The position numbers and the translations under genes were made by a program. Positions 48,298-57,523 of a DNA stretch of 64,000 nucleotides are shown here, piece by piece. A model generated the notes under the pieces. It worked only from the letters and a program-made list of their open reading frames with translations. It was not told where the DNA came from and searched no databases. Source of the DNA: Rhodocyclaceae bacterium (GTDB taxonomy: Bacteria > Pseudomonadota > Gammaproteobacteria > Burkholderiales > Rhodocyclaceae); assembly GCA_020445745.1 (NCBI GenBank), contig JAGRGB010000053.1:1-64000 (forward strand). The letters are read 5' to 3'. Every line of letters begins with the position of its first letter. Position 1 is the first letter of the stretch.

Positions 48298-49870
48298 GCT
48301 TGCGCGACTGCGCGGCATCGCGGTGCTCCTGGGCGTGCTCGCCGCCGGCCCGTCGGCTGCCGCCCTGAGCGCCGAAGAGGCGGCCGGCCGGCGCTTGTAC
48401 GAAACCGGCATCGGCGTTTCCGGCGAAGCGCCCCAGGCCCGGGTCGGCAGTGGCGGCCTGGCCTTGCCGGCATCGGCGCTGCCGTGTGCGAACTGCCACG
48501 GCCGGGATGGACGCGGACGCCCGGAAGGCGGCGTGACGCCGCCCGACATCCGCTGGTCGGAACTGATCAAGCCCTACGGCCACGTGCACGAGAATCGGCG
48601 TCGGCATGGTCCCTTCGATGCCGATGGCTTCCGGATCGCGGTCGGCGATGGGCTCGACCCGGCCGGCAACCGGCTCGACCAGGCAATGCCGCGTTACCTG
48701 TTCGGCGCGAGGGATCTCGACAACCTGAGGGCCTACCTGCGGCATCTGGAGAAGCGGGCGGCACGCGGCGTTGGCGACATGCATGTTCAGATCGGCACGC
48801 TGCTGCCGCTGCGCGGCCCGCTGGCCGACGCCGGCAAGGCGGTGCGCGGCATGCTGGAGGCCTACTTCGCCCGAGTCAATGCCGCCGGCGGAATCTATGG
48901 TCGCCGCCTCGAACTGGTAGTGGCCGAGTATGCCAACGATGCCGAGCGCAGCGTAGACAATCTGGGTCACGCCCTCGACGATGGCGACGGCGTGTTTGCA
49001 CTGCTGTCGCCGTTCGCCGCCGGCTTCGAGCGCCGCCTGACCGATCTCGCCAAGGCGCGGGATCTGCCGGTCGTGGCGCCGGTGGTGCTGGTGCCGGACA
49101 ATCGCCCGGCCGCCAACAGCCACGTCTTCCATCTGCTGTCCGGTGGTACCGAGCTGGCGCGGGTGCTGGCCGACTATGCGCGCGCGACGCTCGAGCTGGA
49201 CAACCGGGACATCGTGCTGGTGCAGTCGGCCGGGAGCGCCTGGGACGGCGCGGCGCAGGATGTCAGCGCCCATCTCGAGCGCGGTGGCGACGGCAGTCCG
49301 GGTCGGACGCTGTTTCGTCGCGGCCTGACAGATCTCGATGGCATGGCGGCGAAGCTCGAGGCCGACGGCGCCAAGGCGGTGATCCTGCTCGGCGGCGATC
49401 TCGATCCCGCGGTTTTCGCTGCCGCCGCTGCCCGCAACGACTGGTATCCGGAATTGCTGGTGCCGGGCCCGTTCGCTTCGCAGGATGTGATGGCATTGCC
49501 GCCAGGCTTCGACGGCAAGGTCTTCGTCGCCTATCCGAGCTTGCCCACCGACCGCGACAAGGCCACCTGGCAAGACTACCTCGCGCTGCTCGCCGAGGCC
49601 GGCATCGACCGCGCCCCCCATGCCACGCTGGTGGCGAGCTATGCGGGCGCCGAACTGCTGGTCGAGGCGCTGAAGCGGGCCGGGCGCGAACTCAGCCGCG
49701 AGGCGATGGTGCTCGGCCTCGAGAAGATCCAGGGCTTCGAGTCGGGGCTGCTGCCACCGCTCACCTACAACACGACCCGCCGCGTCGGGGCCCTCGGCGG
49801 CTACGTCGTTGCCGTCGATCTCGCGAAGCGGGTGTATCGGCCGATCGGGCCGTGGCGCAGCCTCGACTGA
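48284..49870 (+). CDS. Fusion of cytochrome c and type 1 periplasmic binding protein
   Basis: A 528-residue exported protein. After the signal peptide comes a class I cytochrome c domain (C68-A-N-C71-H72; possible axial M135 in LDQAMPRY). It is followed from about residue 155 by a complete LivK-like periplasmic binding domain (VQIGTLLPLRGPLADAGKAV, GGIYGRRLELVVAEYANDAE, and on to the C-terminus). No permease or ATPase genes lie near. The start GTG 48284 overlaps the SCO B gene. I infer a periplasmic electron carrier whose binding domain senses or docks a ligand; substrate unknown. Confidence 0.85.
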   Translation: MSTSRLARLRGIAVLLGVLAAGPSAAALSAEEAAGRRLYETGIGVSGEAPQARVGSGGLALPASALPCANCHGRDGRGRPEGGVTPPDIRWSELIKPYGHVHENRRRHGPFDADGFRIAVGDGLDPAGNRLDQAMPRYLFGARDLDNLRAYLRHLEKRAARGVGDMHVQIGTLLPLRGPLADAGKAVRGMLEAYFARVNAAGGIYGRRLELVVAEYANDAERSVDNLGHALDDGDGVFALLSPFAAGFERRLTDLAKARDLPVVAPVVLVPDNRPAANSHVFHLLSGGTELARVLADYARATLELDNRDIVLVQSAGSAWDGAAQDVSAHLERGGDGSPGRTLFRRGLTDLDGMAAKLEADGAKAVILLGGDLDPAVFAAAAARNDWYPELLVPGPFASQDVMALPPGFDGKVFVAYPSLPTDRDKATWQDYLALLAEAGIDRAPHATLVASYAGAELLVEALKRAGRELSREAMVLGLEKIQGFESGLLPPLTYNTTRRVGALGGYVVAVDLAKRVYRPIGPWRSLD

Positions 49871-49926
49871 CACGCGGGCGTTCGAGTCGATCCGGCATCT
49901 GATCTCGTAGAGACAAGGACTTGCAC

Positions 49927-50344
49927 ATGGAACGCAGAGAACTCCTGATCGGAATTGCCGGAGCCGCACTGGCCAGCCTCGCGCGCGTTCGCGCAGCACG
50001 AGCACCATCACCCGGCCGGCAGCCTTGCGCGAGACAGTTTGGTGGATGCCGCTGGCGCCTGCGTGGCACGCGCCGAGGCGTGCCTGGCCCACTGCCTGGT
50101 GCTGATGGGCGACGGAGACACGGCGATCGCCGCGTGCGCCCGCTCGGTCAATGAGACCATCACCGCCTGCACGGCACTGCAGAAGCTGGCCGCACAGAAC
50201 TCGAGCCATGCGCCGAAGATGGCCGTGCTGACCGAGGAGATTTGTCGCGCCTGCGAGGACGAGTGCCGCAAGTAAGAGGACGAGCACGCCGAATGCAGGG
50301 CCAGCGCCGATTGCGCCAAGGCGTGCAAGGGTCTTTCCGCCTGA
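49927..50344 (+). pseudogene. Csp1/DUF326-type copper-storage protein, disrupted
   Basis: The gene starts as MERRELLIGIAGAALASLA, an export signal. It then needs a frame change within the GCGCGCG run at 49981-49987: restoring two bases gives ...ARAFAQHEHHHPAG. It then continues as a Cys-rich four-helix protein (ACVARAEACLAHC, SSHAPKMAVLTEEICRACEDECRK). An in-frame TAA at 50273-50275 interrupts it. Beyond this, the same frame still reads EDEHAECRASADCAKACKGLSA up to TGA at 50342, the normal Csp ending (22 codons, described here in two parts: EDEHAECRAS and DCAKACKG). Two lesions mean a decayed gene unless these are assembly errors. Intact Csp proteins store Cu(I). Confidence 0.75.
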
Positions 50345-50410
50345 GCGCCCTGTCGTGACACGGCGAATTGCCGAGGGTCGATAGATGACGAACCGTAGGC
50401 TGCCTTCGCG

Positions 50411-50817
50411 TTGGACGCAGGAATTGTCGATCGGCCGCTCGGACCGCGGCGCAACCTGGCCTGGCTCGGCGTCGGCCGGCCGGCGGCTGGCGAACTGGTC
50501 GCCGCCGTCGGGGCGCATGCGGCAGCGAATGTCCGGCGCGTCGTCCGATTCCATTCGGCGACGGAGCCATGGCGATCGCGACCTGGGCAAGTCCGGTGAA
50601 TGTAGCCATGGCCGCCTGCGAGACCGGCCGGCAACTCGTCGTGCACAAATCATCGCATGCGAGAATGCCGGCTGCGTCGGCCAGGAAGATCTGCACGGCC
50701 AGCGTGGACGAGTGCCGCAGGAACGACGACAAGCATGCCGGGTGCAAGGTGTGCGCCAAGTGGGGTGCCGAATGTGCAAAGACCTGGCGGGTCTGCGCGG
50801 TGTGGTCGCCGTCGTGA
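50411..50817 (+). pseudogene. Second, more degraded Csp/DUF326-like copy
   Basis: An 82-codon reading frame at 50569-50817 aligns with the previous gene: GDGAMAIATWASPVN against GDGDTAIAACARSVN, HKSSHARMP against QNSSHAPKM, KICTASVDECRRNDDKHAGC against EICRACEDECRK-EDEHAEC. Upstream homology (ELVAAVGAHAAANV against SLVDAAGACVARAE) is in another frame, and many cysteines are replaced. I read it as a tandem paralogue decayed by frameshifts; exact left edge is uncertain. Confidence 0.5.
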
Positions 50818-50833
50818 GGCGTCGCGGATCGCG

Positions 50834-51229
50834 ATGCGAATGCCGCTGACGACGCGCCGATCGCCTCGGCAGCCCGCGCCGGCCGGCCCGTTACATGCCG
50901 GTCGTATCGCGCGTGCGCTGGTCTTGCTGTTCCTGCTGCTGCAGGCGCTGCCGCTGGCCCACGCGCTCCTGCAGCAATTCGATCCGCTGCTCGGCGACAT
51001 CTGCGTCGCGGTCGACGCCGACGAAGGCGGATCGCCGTCCGGCAGCGAACACCACGGCGGCTGCGGGACCTGCTGCTGTGGCGGTGCCTCCCCCCTGCCG
51101 GGCAATGACCCGGCGCGGGCGCTATGCCCCGCGGTGCAGCCGCTCGCGCAGCGATCCGTCCCATATTCCCCGTCGACGGGTGCGGACTTCGCCCGTCCGT
51201 GGTCACGGGCGCCTCCCCGCTCCAGCTGA
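50834..51229 (+). CDS. Small Cys/His-rich membrane-associated protein (DUF2946-like)
   Basis: A 131-residue protein with a hydrophobic N-terminal segment (ARALVLLFLLLQALPLAHALL), then an acidic stretch and a metal-binding-like cluster SEHHGGCGTCCCGG, and a later ALCPAV. This resembles the DUF2946 group often found near copper genes. An ATG at 50840 is an alternative start. Function unknown; copper binding is inference from the cluster and the neighbours. Confidence 0.5.
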   Translation: MRMPLTTRRSPRQPAPAGPLHAGRIARALVLLFLLLQALPLAHALLQQFDPLLGDICVAVDADEGGSPSGSEHHGGCGTCCCGGASPLPGNDPARALCPAVQPLAQRSVPYSPSTGADFARPWSRAPPRSS

Positions 51230-51328
51230 ACCGCCACCCGCCAGTGCGGCGTCATTGACGACGCCCGCCACGTTCAGCCTTGTTTGCGCAGCGCGAGGCC
51301 CATGCCCATGCGCGCGCGGGAGATGTTC

Positions 51329-52294
51329 ATGCACCAGTCCGTCCGGCCCCTCGCGGCCACCCTCGTTGCCGCTTCGGCGTTCTTCGCCGGCAGCACCCAA
51401 GCGTCCTGCGGAGCCGCCTTCTGCAGTGTCAATACCACCAGCGGCATGATCGACCTGCCGGCCGAAGGCCAGACCCGTGTCGACCTGCGATTCGAGTTCA
51501 TCGACCAGAACCAGCCGCGCAGCGGCAGCCGCGACGTCGCGGTCGGCGAGATCTCGGCGCATCACGACGAAGTTCGCACGATCAACCGGAATCTGCTGGC
51601 GACGGTTGATCACGTCTTCGTCGGCGGCTGGCAGCTGGGACTGACCCTGCCGGTGGTCGATCGCAGTCACACCCACATCCACAATCATCATCACGAAGGG
51701 GCGGTGCTGCACCTGAACGACCACTGGGACTTCACCGAGATCGGCGATCTGCGCGTGGACGTTCTCCGCGCCCTGGTCCGCGATCATCACCAGCAGGTGG
51801 CGGTGCGCCTCGGAGTCAAGCTGCCGACCGGCAGTACGACCGTCACCAACGACGACGGTGACGAGGCCGAGCGCAGCCTGCAGCCCGGCAGCGGCACGAC
51901 CGACCTGGTGCTGGGCGGCTACTGGCGCCGGGTGCTGCAGGGCGGCGGCGCCGCGTCGATCGGCATGGCCGCGCAATTCGCTACCGGCGAGCACGACGAC
52001 TACCGGCCCGGTCATCGCCTCCAGTTCGACCTCGGCTACGAGCATCCGCTGACGCCACGCCTGACGCTGCCGGTACAACTGAACGTGTTGCTGAAGGCGC
52101 GTGACCAGGGCGAGGAGGCGGAGCCGGAGGACAGCGGCCTGCAGACGATCGCCCTGAGCCCGGGATTGAGCTTCGAGGCCGGGGGTGGCTTGCGGCTCTA
52201 CGGGTTCTACCAGCGGCCGCTCTACCAACACGTCCATGGTGTCCAGTTGACCGCCCACTGGAGTGCAGTGCTGGGCGCCAGCTACACGTTCTGA
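51329..52294 (+). CDS. Outer-membrane beta-barrel protein with His-rich loop
   Basis: A 321-residue exported protein (signal ending TQA|S). It has alternating beta-strand patterns and ends in GASYTF, with the terminal Phe typical of outer-membrane proteins. A striking loop DRSHTHIHNHHHEGAVLHLN (about residues 112-131) could bind metal. It resembles DUF3187 or transporter-type barrels near copper genes. I start at ATG 51329 with GGGAG at 51318-51322; earlier starts would add a non-hydrophobic prefix. Confidence 0.72.
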   Translation: MHQSVRPLAATLVAASAFFAGSTQASCGAAFCSVNTTSGMIDLPAEGQTRVDLRFEFIDQNQPRSGSRDVAVGEISAHHDEVRTINRNLLATVDHVFVGGWQLGLTLPVVDRSHTHIHNHHHEGAVLHLNDHWDFTEIGDLRVDVLRALVRDHHQQVAVRLGVKLPTGSTTVTNDDGDEAERSLQPGSGTTDLVLGGYWRRVLQGGGAASIGMAAQFATGEHDDYRPGHRLQFDLGYEHPLTPRLTLPVQLNVLLKARDQGEEAEPEDSGLQTIALSPGLSFEAGGGLRLYGFYQRPLYQHVHGVQLTAHWSAVLGASYTF

Positions 52295-52400
52295 TTCGCG
52301 GATCCGGTGGCCATCGGGGGCACGCCCGCGTCGCGGGTTGCCCGCGACAGCGTCAACGCAGCGTCGGGCGCGGCCGCCGGCGGCCCGCCCGGCTGCCCGA

Positions 52401-52925
52401 TCAGGCCGCGCGGCAATGCGCGGCGCTCACTGCCAGCCAGGTCTGCTGGAGGATCATCGCGTCGCTGCTGGCGCGGTGGCGCACACAGGGCAGTTGTCGC
52501 AGCAGGCGGTCCTTGGTCGCATGCCAGGCCGCCGCCTGGGCGTCGTCGAGCAGCGCGCGCACCGACTCGAGGCGAAAATGCTGGACCATCTCCGCTTCGT
52601 CGAACAGCTTCGCCAGCCACGGCATGTCGTTGCCCCAGGCGTCGGAATAGGCCGTCTGGCCGGCAAGCCGTTCGTTCAGAGCGCCGGCCACCTCGCGGGC
52701 AGGGCGTCCGAGCGAGTTCAGGCGGCTTCGCGGGATGCCGTGGATCCGTTCGGCCGAAGAATCCCAGTGCGTCCATGTCGCCGCCGGGCGGATCAGCCAG
52801 CAGTGCCGCGTGCCGTCGGCGAGAACGATGCCGACCTCGACCGGATAGCTGCCGCGTCCGAGTCCGGAAGCTTCGACGTCGATGAATGGCGGAGGGGGGG
52901 CCGGGAAGGCACTTGCTGGTTTCAT
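52401..52925 (-). CDS. DEDDh-type 3'-5' exonuclease (DnaQ/RNase T-like)
   Basis: A 174-residue exonuclease-fold protein. Catalytic residues fit the DEDDh pattern: Asp and Glu in FIDVEASGLG, Asp in AYSDAWGND, and His and Asp in HRASSDAM. No extra domain. I start at MKPASAFPAPPPPF (52925); the frame continues upstream for 35 codons but is rich in Arg and not conserved-looking. Substrate unknown. Confidence 0.8.
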   Translation of the reverse strand: MKPASAFPAPPPPFIDVEASGLGRGSYPVEVGIVLADGTRHCWLIRPAATWTHWDSSAERIHGIPRSRLNSLGRPAREVAGALNERLAGQTAYSDAWGNDMPWLAKLFDEAEMVQHFRLESVRALLDDAQAAAWHATKDRLLRQLPCVRHRASSDAMILQQTWLAVSAAHCRAA

Positions 52926-53214
52926 CAGGATCCGGTCTGCTCGGGCGCCGGGCGGCAACCCGAGTCGCGGCCTCTTCCGGTTGTGGTTCGGACAGTCTTC
53001 GTTGGATGTCTTGTCGGCGCGACGCGGCACCGACTTTAGGCCATCCGCAGCGCCGCAGCCGGGCGACCGGGCTGGCCTGTGACCGAACCCGCGGCATATC
53101 CGTCCCGCGCCAGGGCCTCGACGACGCCGACATGTCTATTGCATGGATGGCGTGGTGGTCAGCTGCACGGGGCGACCGCGGTATCCGGATTCAAGCCTGG
53201 GCACGAGGATGCCG

Positions 53215-54645
53215 ATGAAACGGCATTGCCGCATTGCCCGAACCAGCATGCTCGAGCCACCGCCGCCGGCCGGCCGCGAAGACCCGCCGACGATCGACCA
53301 GAAGATTCTCGATGCCCAGGTGCGCACGCTTCAGCGCAACGTGCCGTCGATGGTCGGCGGCACGCTGATCACCGCATTTGCGACGGTTCATTTCTTCTCG
53401 GCGACGATGCCGCCCGGCGTCGACCTCCACCACTGGCTCGCCGCAATGATCGTGATCAGTGGGATTCGACTCGTGGTCATGTGGCTGTGGCGGTGTGATC
53501 CGGACGCCGGGCGCCGGCCTGCCCACTGGGCCCGCTGGCTGCTGGCATTGGCTGCATTGAGCGGCCTGGCCTGGGGTTCGCTGGCGACCGTATTCATGCC
53601 GACCGAGGCCAGTGCCTACCGTCCGGTGATGGTGAGCCTGCTGATGGGCGTGTCGGCCGCGGTGGTGGTCTCCCAGGTCACGCTCTACCGTGCTTTCGCG
53701 ATCTTCCTGGTGTTCATGCTGGTGCCCGCGCTGCTGAGCTTCGCGTTGCTTTCCGGCGACGTCGCGCGGATGCTGGCAACCATGCTGGGTATCTTCCTGG
53801 TGCTGCTGCTGGTCGGCGGGCGTCGCAGCGCGGACGCCAGCACGCGCTCGTTGCGATTGCAGATCGAACTGCGGGAGCTGGCCCAGGCAGAGGAGCGGGC
53901 GCGCCTTTCCGCCGAACGCGCCAATGCGGCCAAGAGCCAGTTCCTGATGAACATGTCCCACGAGCTGCGCACACCGATGCATGCGGTCATGGCCTACGCG
54001 CGGCTGGGTGCCACGCTCAGCGGCGAACCGCGCATTCGCGGCTACCTGGAGCGCATCCACACCAGCGCCAACGGGTTGCTGGTCCTGCTCGGCGACCTGC
54101 TCGACCTGGCCAGCCTCGAGACCGGGCACATGGCGTTCAGGATGCGGCCAAAGGATCCGCTGGCGCTGGTGGAGCGCGTTGCCGCCGAGTTCGCGCACCA
54201 GGTCAGCGACCGCGGCATTCGGCTGGAAATCGTCGCGGCCGATCATCTGCCGATGGTGCCGCTCGACCCATCGCGCGTCGCGCAGGTGGTCCGCAATCTG
54301 ATTGCCAACGCGTTCCGCCATTCACCGGATCACGGCACGATCTCGATCGTGCTCGAGGTCGCCGATCGCAAGCGCCGACGCGAACTGGTGCTGCGCGTCC
54401 GCGACGAGGGGGTCGGCATTCCGGACGACGAACTCGAGGTGGTATTCGAAAAGTTCGTGCAGGGCCGCAACACCCGCAGCGGCGCGGGTGGGGTCGGCCT
54501 GGGGCTGGCGCTGTGCCGGGAAATCGTCGATGCCCATGGCGGCCGCATCCAGGCGCTTCCCAATGACGGCGGCGCCCTGCTCGAAGTCGTTCTGCCGCTG
54601 CCGCAGGCGGCCTCCGCGGAAAAGCCGCCGGCGATGGCGGCGTGA
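53215..54645 (+). CDS. Orphan sensor histidine kinase with multi-helix membrane domain
   Basis: A 476-residue kinase. The N-terminal half has five or six membrane helices between about residues 50 and 200 (for example VMVSLLMGVSAAVVVSQV, FAIFLVFMLVPALLSFALL). Then come a coiled coil, a HisKA box with SHELRTPMHAV, and an ATPase domain with NLIANAFRHS, DEGVGIPDDE and GLGLALCREI. No response regulator lies near. The start is uncertain: ATG 53215 has GAGG at suitable distance, but 53143, 53209 and 53248 are possible. Confidence 0.85.
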   Translation: MKRHCRIARTSMLEPPPPAGREDPPTIDQKILDAQVRTLQRNVPSMVGGTLITAFATVHFFSATMPPGVDLHHWLAAMIVISGIRLVVMWLWRCDPDAGRRPAHWARWLLALAALSGLAWGSLATVFMPTEASAYRPVMVSLLMGVSAAVVVSQVTLYRAFAIFLVFMLVPALLSFALLSGDVARMLATMLGIFLVLLLVGGRRSADASTRSLRLQIELRELAQAEERARLSAERANAAKSQFLMNMSHELRTPMHAVMAYARLGATLSGEPRIRGYLERIHTSANGLLVLLGDLLDLASLETGHMAFRMRPKDPLALVERVAAEFAHQVSDRGIRLEIVAADHLPMVPLDPSRVAQVVRNLIANAFRHSPDHGTISIVLEVADRKRRRELVLRVRDEGVGIPDDELEVVFEKFVQGRNTRSGAGGVGLGLALCREIVDAHGGRIQALPNDGGALLEVVLPLPQAASAEKPPAMAA

Positions 54646-54669
54646 GTTCCGCCGTCGCGCGACGCCAGG

Positions 54670-55506
54670 TCAGATCGGCCGGCCGTCGCCCAGCGGCAAC
54701 AGTCGACCGAGCAGGCGGGCGGCGTCGAACAGTGTTCCGTCGAAGGCGGCCACGCCGATTTCGTGGAACCGTCTGCCCGCCGGGCTCTCCAGGAACTCGA
54801 CGTAGGATGCCAGTTGCTCGTCCGACAGGCTCCGGTAGGTGTCCGCGGACATCGCCAGGGACAGCTCGCCGAAAGCGTCGCTCAAGGCCGGCCGGCTGAC
54901 CTCGATGCGGCCGCGCAATTCGTCGAGGACCGCGGCATCGGCTGCCTGTCCACGGGCAAGGCGGGCGCCGTATTCGAGCCCGATGGTGGTGTTGATGACC
55001 ACGTCCTCTGCCATCTGTACTGCCCGGGAGGCGTTGATCGCCCGCTCCAGCAGGGTCCGGCGCGCGGGCGGCAGTGCCGCGACCCGGGCCGCATTGTCGG
55101 CGATGATGCGTTCGTTGGTGCGCTCGTCGTCGAGGCCGGCTGTCTCTAGCCGCGAGATTTCCGCGCCGAGATCGCTCCGATACCAGCGCAGCAGATCCCG
55201 GGCCTGGTCCGGCTGCAGTTCGCGGGTGAGCCGTTCGAGCACCGAGGCGCGCATCCGGGGCGCCGAATAGGCGCTATCGACGGCCGCCTCGATCTGCGCC
55301 CGGTGTGCCGCGGGAAGCTCCCCGCCGCCAGCCGCGAATCCCTTGCGGAATCCTGCCTGCACTTGCCCCGGCAGATACTCCAGCACGTGCGCCATGCCGG
55401 AGAGGTCGATCAACAGGATCGCGGTTTCCGAAGCGATCTCGGCCGTCGCGAGCGTGGCCCGCAGGCAGAGCATTGCGGCCAGGCCGAGGTGAAGCATGCT
55501 GCGCAT
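54670..55506 (-). CDS. Exported DUF2059-like protein
   Basis: A 278-residue protein with a signal peptide (LGLAAMLCLRATLATA) and an all-helical mature part. The C-terminal part (YRSLSDEQLASYVEFLESPAGRRF, quoted in pieces: LSDEQLASYVEFL, ESPAGRRF) is the hallmark of DUF2059. Function unknown. It is convergent with the kinase gene. Confidence 0.72.
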   Translation of the reverse strand: MRSMLHLGLAAMLCLRATLATAEIASETAILLIDLSGMAHVLEYLPGQVQAGFRKGFAAGGGELPAAHRAQIEAAVDSAYSAPRMRASVLERLTRELQPDQARDLLRWYRSDLGAEISRLETAGLDDERTNERIIADNAARVAALPPARRTLLERAINASRAVQMAEDVVINTTIGLEYGARLARGQAADAAVLDELRGRIEVSRPALSDAFGELSLAMSADTYRSLSDEQLASYVEFLESPAGRRFHEIGVAAFDGTLFDAARLLGRLLPLGDGRPI

Positions 55507-55581
55507 CGCGGCCTCCGGGTCGAATTCGATGTGTCCGACCCGGCATGATACTGAACGGCCGCCCCGATCATGCAGCTTGCA

Positions 55582-56229
55582 TCAAAAACTTTGTGGCTGA
55601 CGAGGGGCGCCGCGGCGTGCCGCCAGTGCTGTGAGCTGGCGGTCATGGGCCGGTGCCAGCGCAAGCAGCGTGGCGAGGGCGCCGAGCAGTGCGCAGAACA
55701 TGTCCGACTGGGTATCCCACGGATCACCCTGGGTGCCGAGGAACTCGTCGGCGCCCTGGCCCATCGCCAGCGCTGCCCACCACTCGATCAATTCGTAGCT
55801 GGCACTGATCGCCAGCACCACGCAGACCACCAGGAAGCCGGTCATCCGACGGCCGCGCACGTAGCTTCCGCGGATCAGGATCTCCCTTGCGGCGAGGGCA
55901 GGCACCAGACCCTGGAAGAAATGGCCGATCTTGTCGTAGGGATTGCGCGCGAGCTCGAGCCAGTCCGCGAGGTATTGGCCGAGGGGGACGCGGGCATAGG
56001 TGTAGGTGCCGCCCAGTATCAGCACCAGCGAGTGCACCAGGATGCCGACGTAGAGCAGAGTGGTCAGCGGGAAGCGGCGCGCGGTGAGCCACAGCACCGG
56101 CACCACCAGCATCACCGGCAGAACTTCCATCAGCCAGGTCAGCCGGTCGAAGGGGTCGATCGCCGAGGCCGCCAGGGCGGTGACCAGGAGCATCGTGATC
56201 GGCAGCAGCGGCGCCGGGCGGACGATCAT
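55582..56229 (-). CDS. DUF2238 (YjdF-like) inner-membrane protein
   Basis: A 215-residue polytopic protein with about six membrane helices. The conserved segments YDKIGHFFQGLVPALAARE and SYELIEWWAAL and DPWDTQSDMFCALLGA mark the DUF2238 family. Its start codon overlaps the purT stop (ATGA at 56229), so the two are coupled, though no functional link is known. Confidence 0.85.
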   Translation of the reverse strand: MIVRPAPLLPITMLLVTALAASAIDPFDRLTWLMEVLPVMLVVPVLWLTARRFPLTTLLYVGILVHSLVLILGGTYTYARVPLGQYLADWLELARNPYDKIGHFFQGLVPALAAREILIRGSYVRGRRMTGFLVVCVVLAISASYELIEWWAALAMGQGADEFLGTQGDPWDTQSDMFCALLGALATLLALAPAHDRQLTALAARRGAPRQPQSF

Positions 56230-57440
56230 CACCTGTCGGCCGCCGACGCGGGCACCGGCCGCACCCGGGATGCCGCCTCCCTGGCCCGGGCGCGGGCCTC
56301 GTCGATGTCGCCGCCATTGGCGGTTGCGACGCCCATGCGACGCTTGACGAAGGCCTCGGGCTTGCCGAACAGGCGCAGATCCGAGCGCGGTACCGCGAGC
56401 GCCTCGGCGACGCCCTCGAAAGCGATGCCATGGGCATCGATGCCGCCGTAGATCACGGCCGAGGCGCCGGGTTCGCGCAAGCCGACATCGACCGGCAGTC
56501 CGAGAATCGCGCGCGCGTGCAGTTCGAACTCCGAGAAGCGCTGCGAACACAGGGTCACCAGGCCGGTGTCGTGGGGCCTCGGGCTGACCTCGGAGAACCA
56601 CACCCGGTCGCCGCGAACGAACAGTTCGACGCCGAACAGGCCGCGACCGCCGAGATTCGAGGTCACGGCGCCGGCGATCTGCCGGGCGCGGGCCCTGGCG
56701 GCCTCGCTCATCCTCTGGGGCTGCCAGGACTCGACATAGTCGCCGGCCACCTGACGATGGCCGATCGGCTCGCAGTAGTGGGTGCCGACCTCGCCGTCCT
56801 CGCCACAGGCGCGTACCGTCAGCTGGGTGATCTCGTATTCGAAGTCGATCAGGCCCTCGACGATCACCCGCCCCTGATCGACACGGCCGGCCGAGGCCGC
56901 GTAGTCCCACGCCGGCGCGACGTCGACCGCGGCGCGCAGCAGCGACTGCCCCTTGCCCGACGAAGACATCACCGGTTTGACGAAGCACGGAAAGCCGATC
57001 TCGGCCACCGCGGCACGAAGCTCGTCGAGGGAGCCGGCGAAGCGGTACGGGGAGGTGGGCAGACCCAGTTCCTCTGCGGCCAGCCGGCGGATGCCCTCGC
57101 GATTCATCGTCAGGCGCGTCGCGCGAGCGGTCGGAATCACCTCGGCGATGCCTTCGTCCTCGATCTGCTGGAGCGTTTCGGTGGCGATCGCCTCGATCTC
57201 CGGCACGACGAGATGAGGCCGCTCCTGCTCGATCAGGGCGCGCAGCGCGCCACCGTCGGACATCTTGATGACGTGGGCGCGGTGGGCGACCTGATGCGCG
57301 GGGGCATCCTGATATCGGTCCACGGCGACGACTTCGACGCCGAGGCGCTGCAGCGCGATGACGACTTCCTTGCCGAGTTCACCGGCACCGAGCAGCATCA
57401 CCTTGAGGGCGCTGGCCGTCAGCGGGGTTCCGAACTGCAT
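56229..57440 (-). CDS. purT: Formate-dependent phosphoribosylglycinamide formyltransferase PurT
   Basis: ATP-grasp enzyme using formate to formylate GAR in purine synthesis. The 403-residue protein starts [20 protein letters not shown] and contains [31 protein letters not shown], the ATP-grasp segment [14 protein letters not shown] and [22 protein letters not shown] lies ahead of the ATG at 57440; the upstream extension to 57479 is not conserved. Confidence 0.95.
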   Translation of the reverse strand: MQFGTPLTASALKVMLLGAGELGKEVVIALQRLGVEVVAVDRYQDAPAHQVAHRAHVIKMSDGGALRALIEQERPHLVVPEIEAIATETLQQIEDEGIAEVIPTARATRLTMNREGIRRLAAEELGLPTSPYRFAGSLDELRAAVAEIGFPCFVKPVMSSSGKGQSLLRAAVDVAPAWDYAASAGRVDQGRVIVEGLIDFEYEITQLTVRACGEDGEVGTHYCEPIGHRQVAGDYVESWQPQRMSEAARARARQIAGAVTSNLGGRGLFGVELFVRGDRVWFSEVSPRPHDTGLVTLCSQRFSEFELHARAILGLPVDVGLREPGASAVIYGGIDAHGIAFEGVAEALAVPRSDLRLFGKPEAFVKRRMGVATANGGDIDEARARAREAASRVRPVPASAADR

Positions 57441-57523
57441 GGGATTCTCCTGGTCCGCACGCGCACCAAGGGCGTGCAAGTCCGGATTCTATGCGCAGGC
57501 GGCAGCGCGGCGCGAACCGCCGC

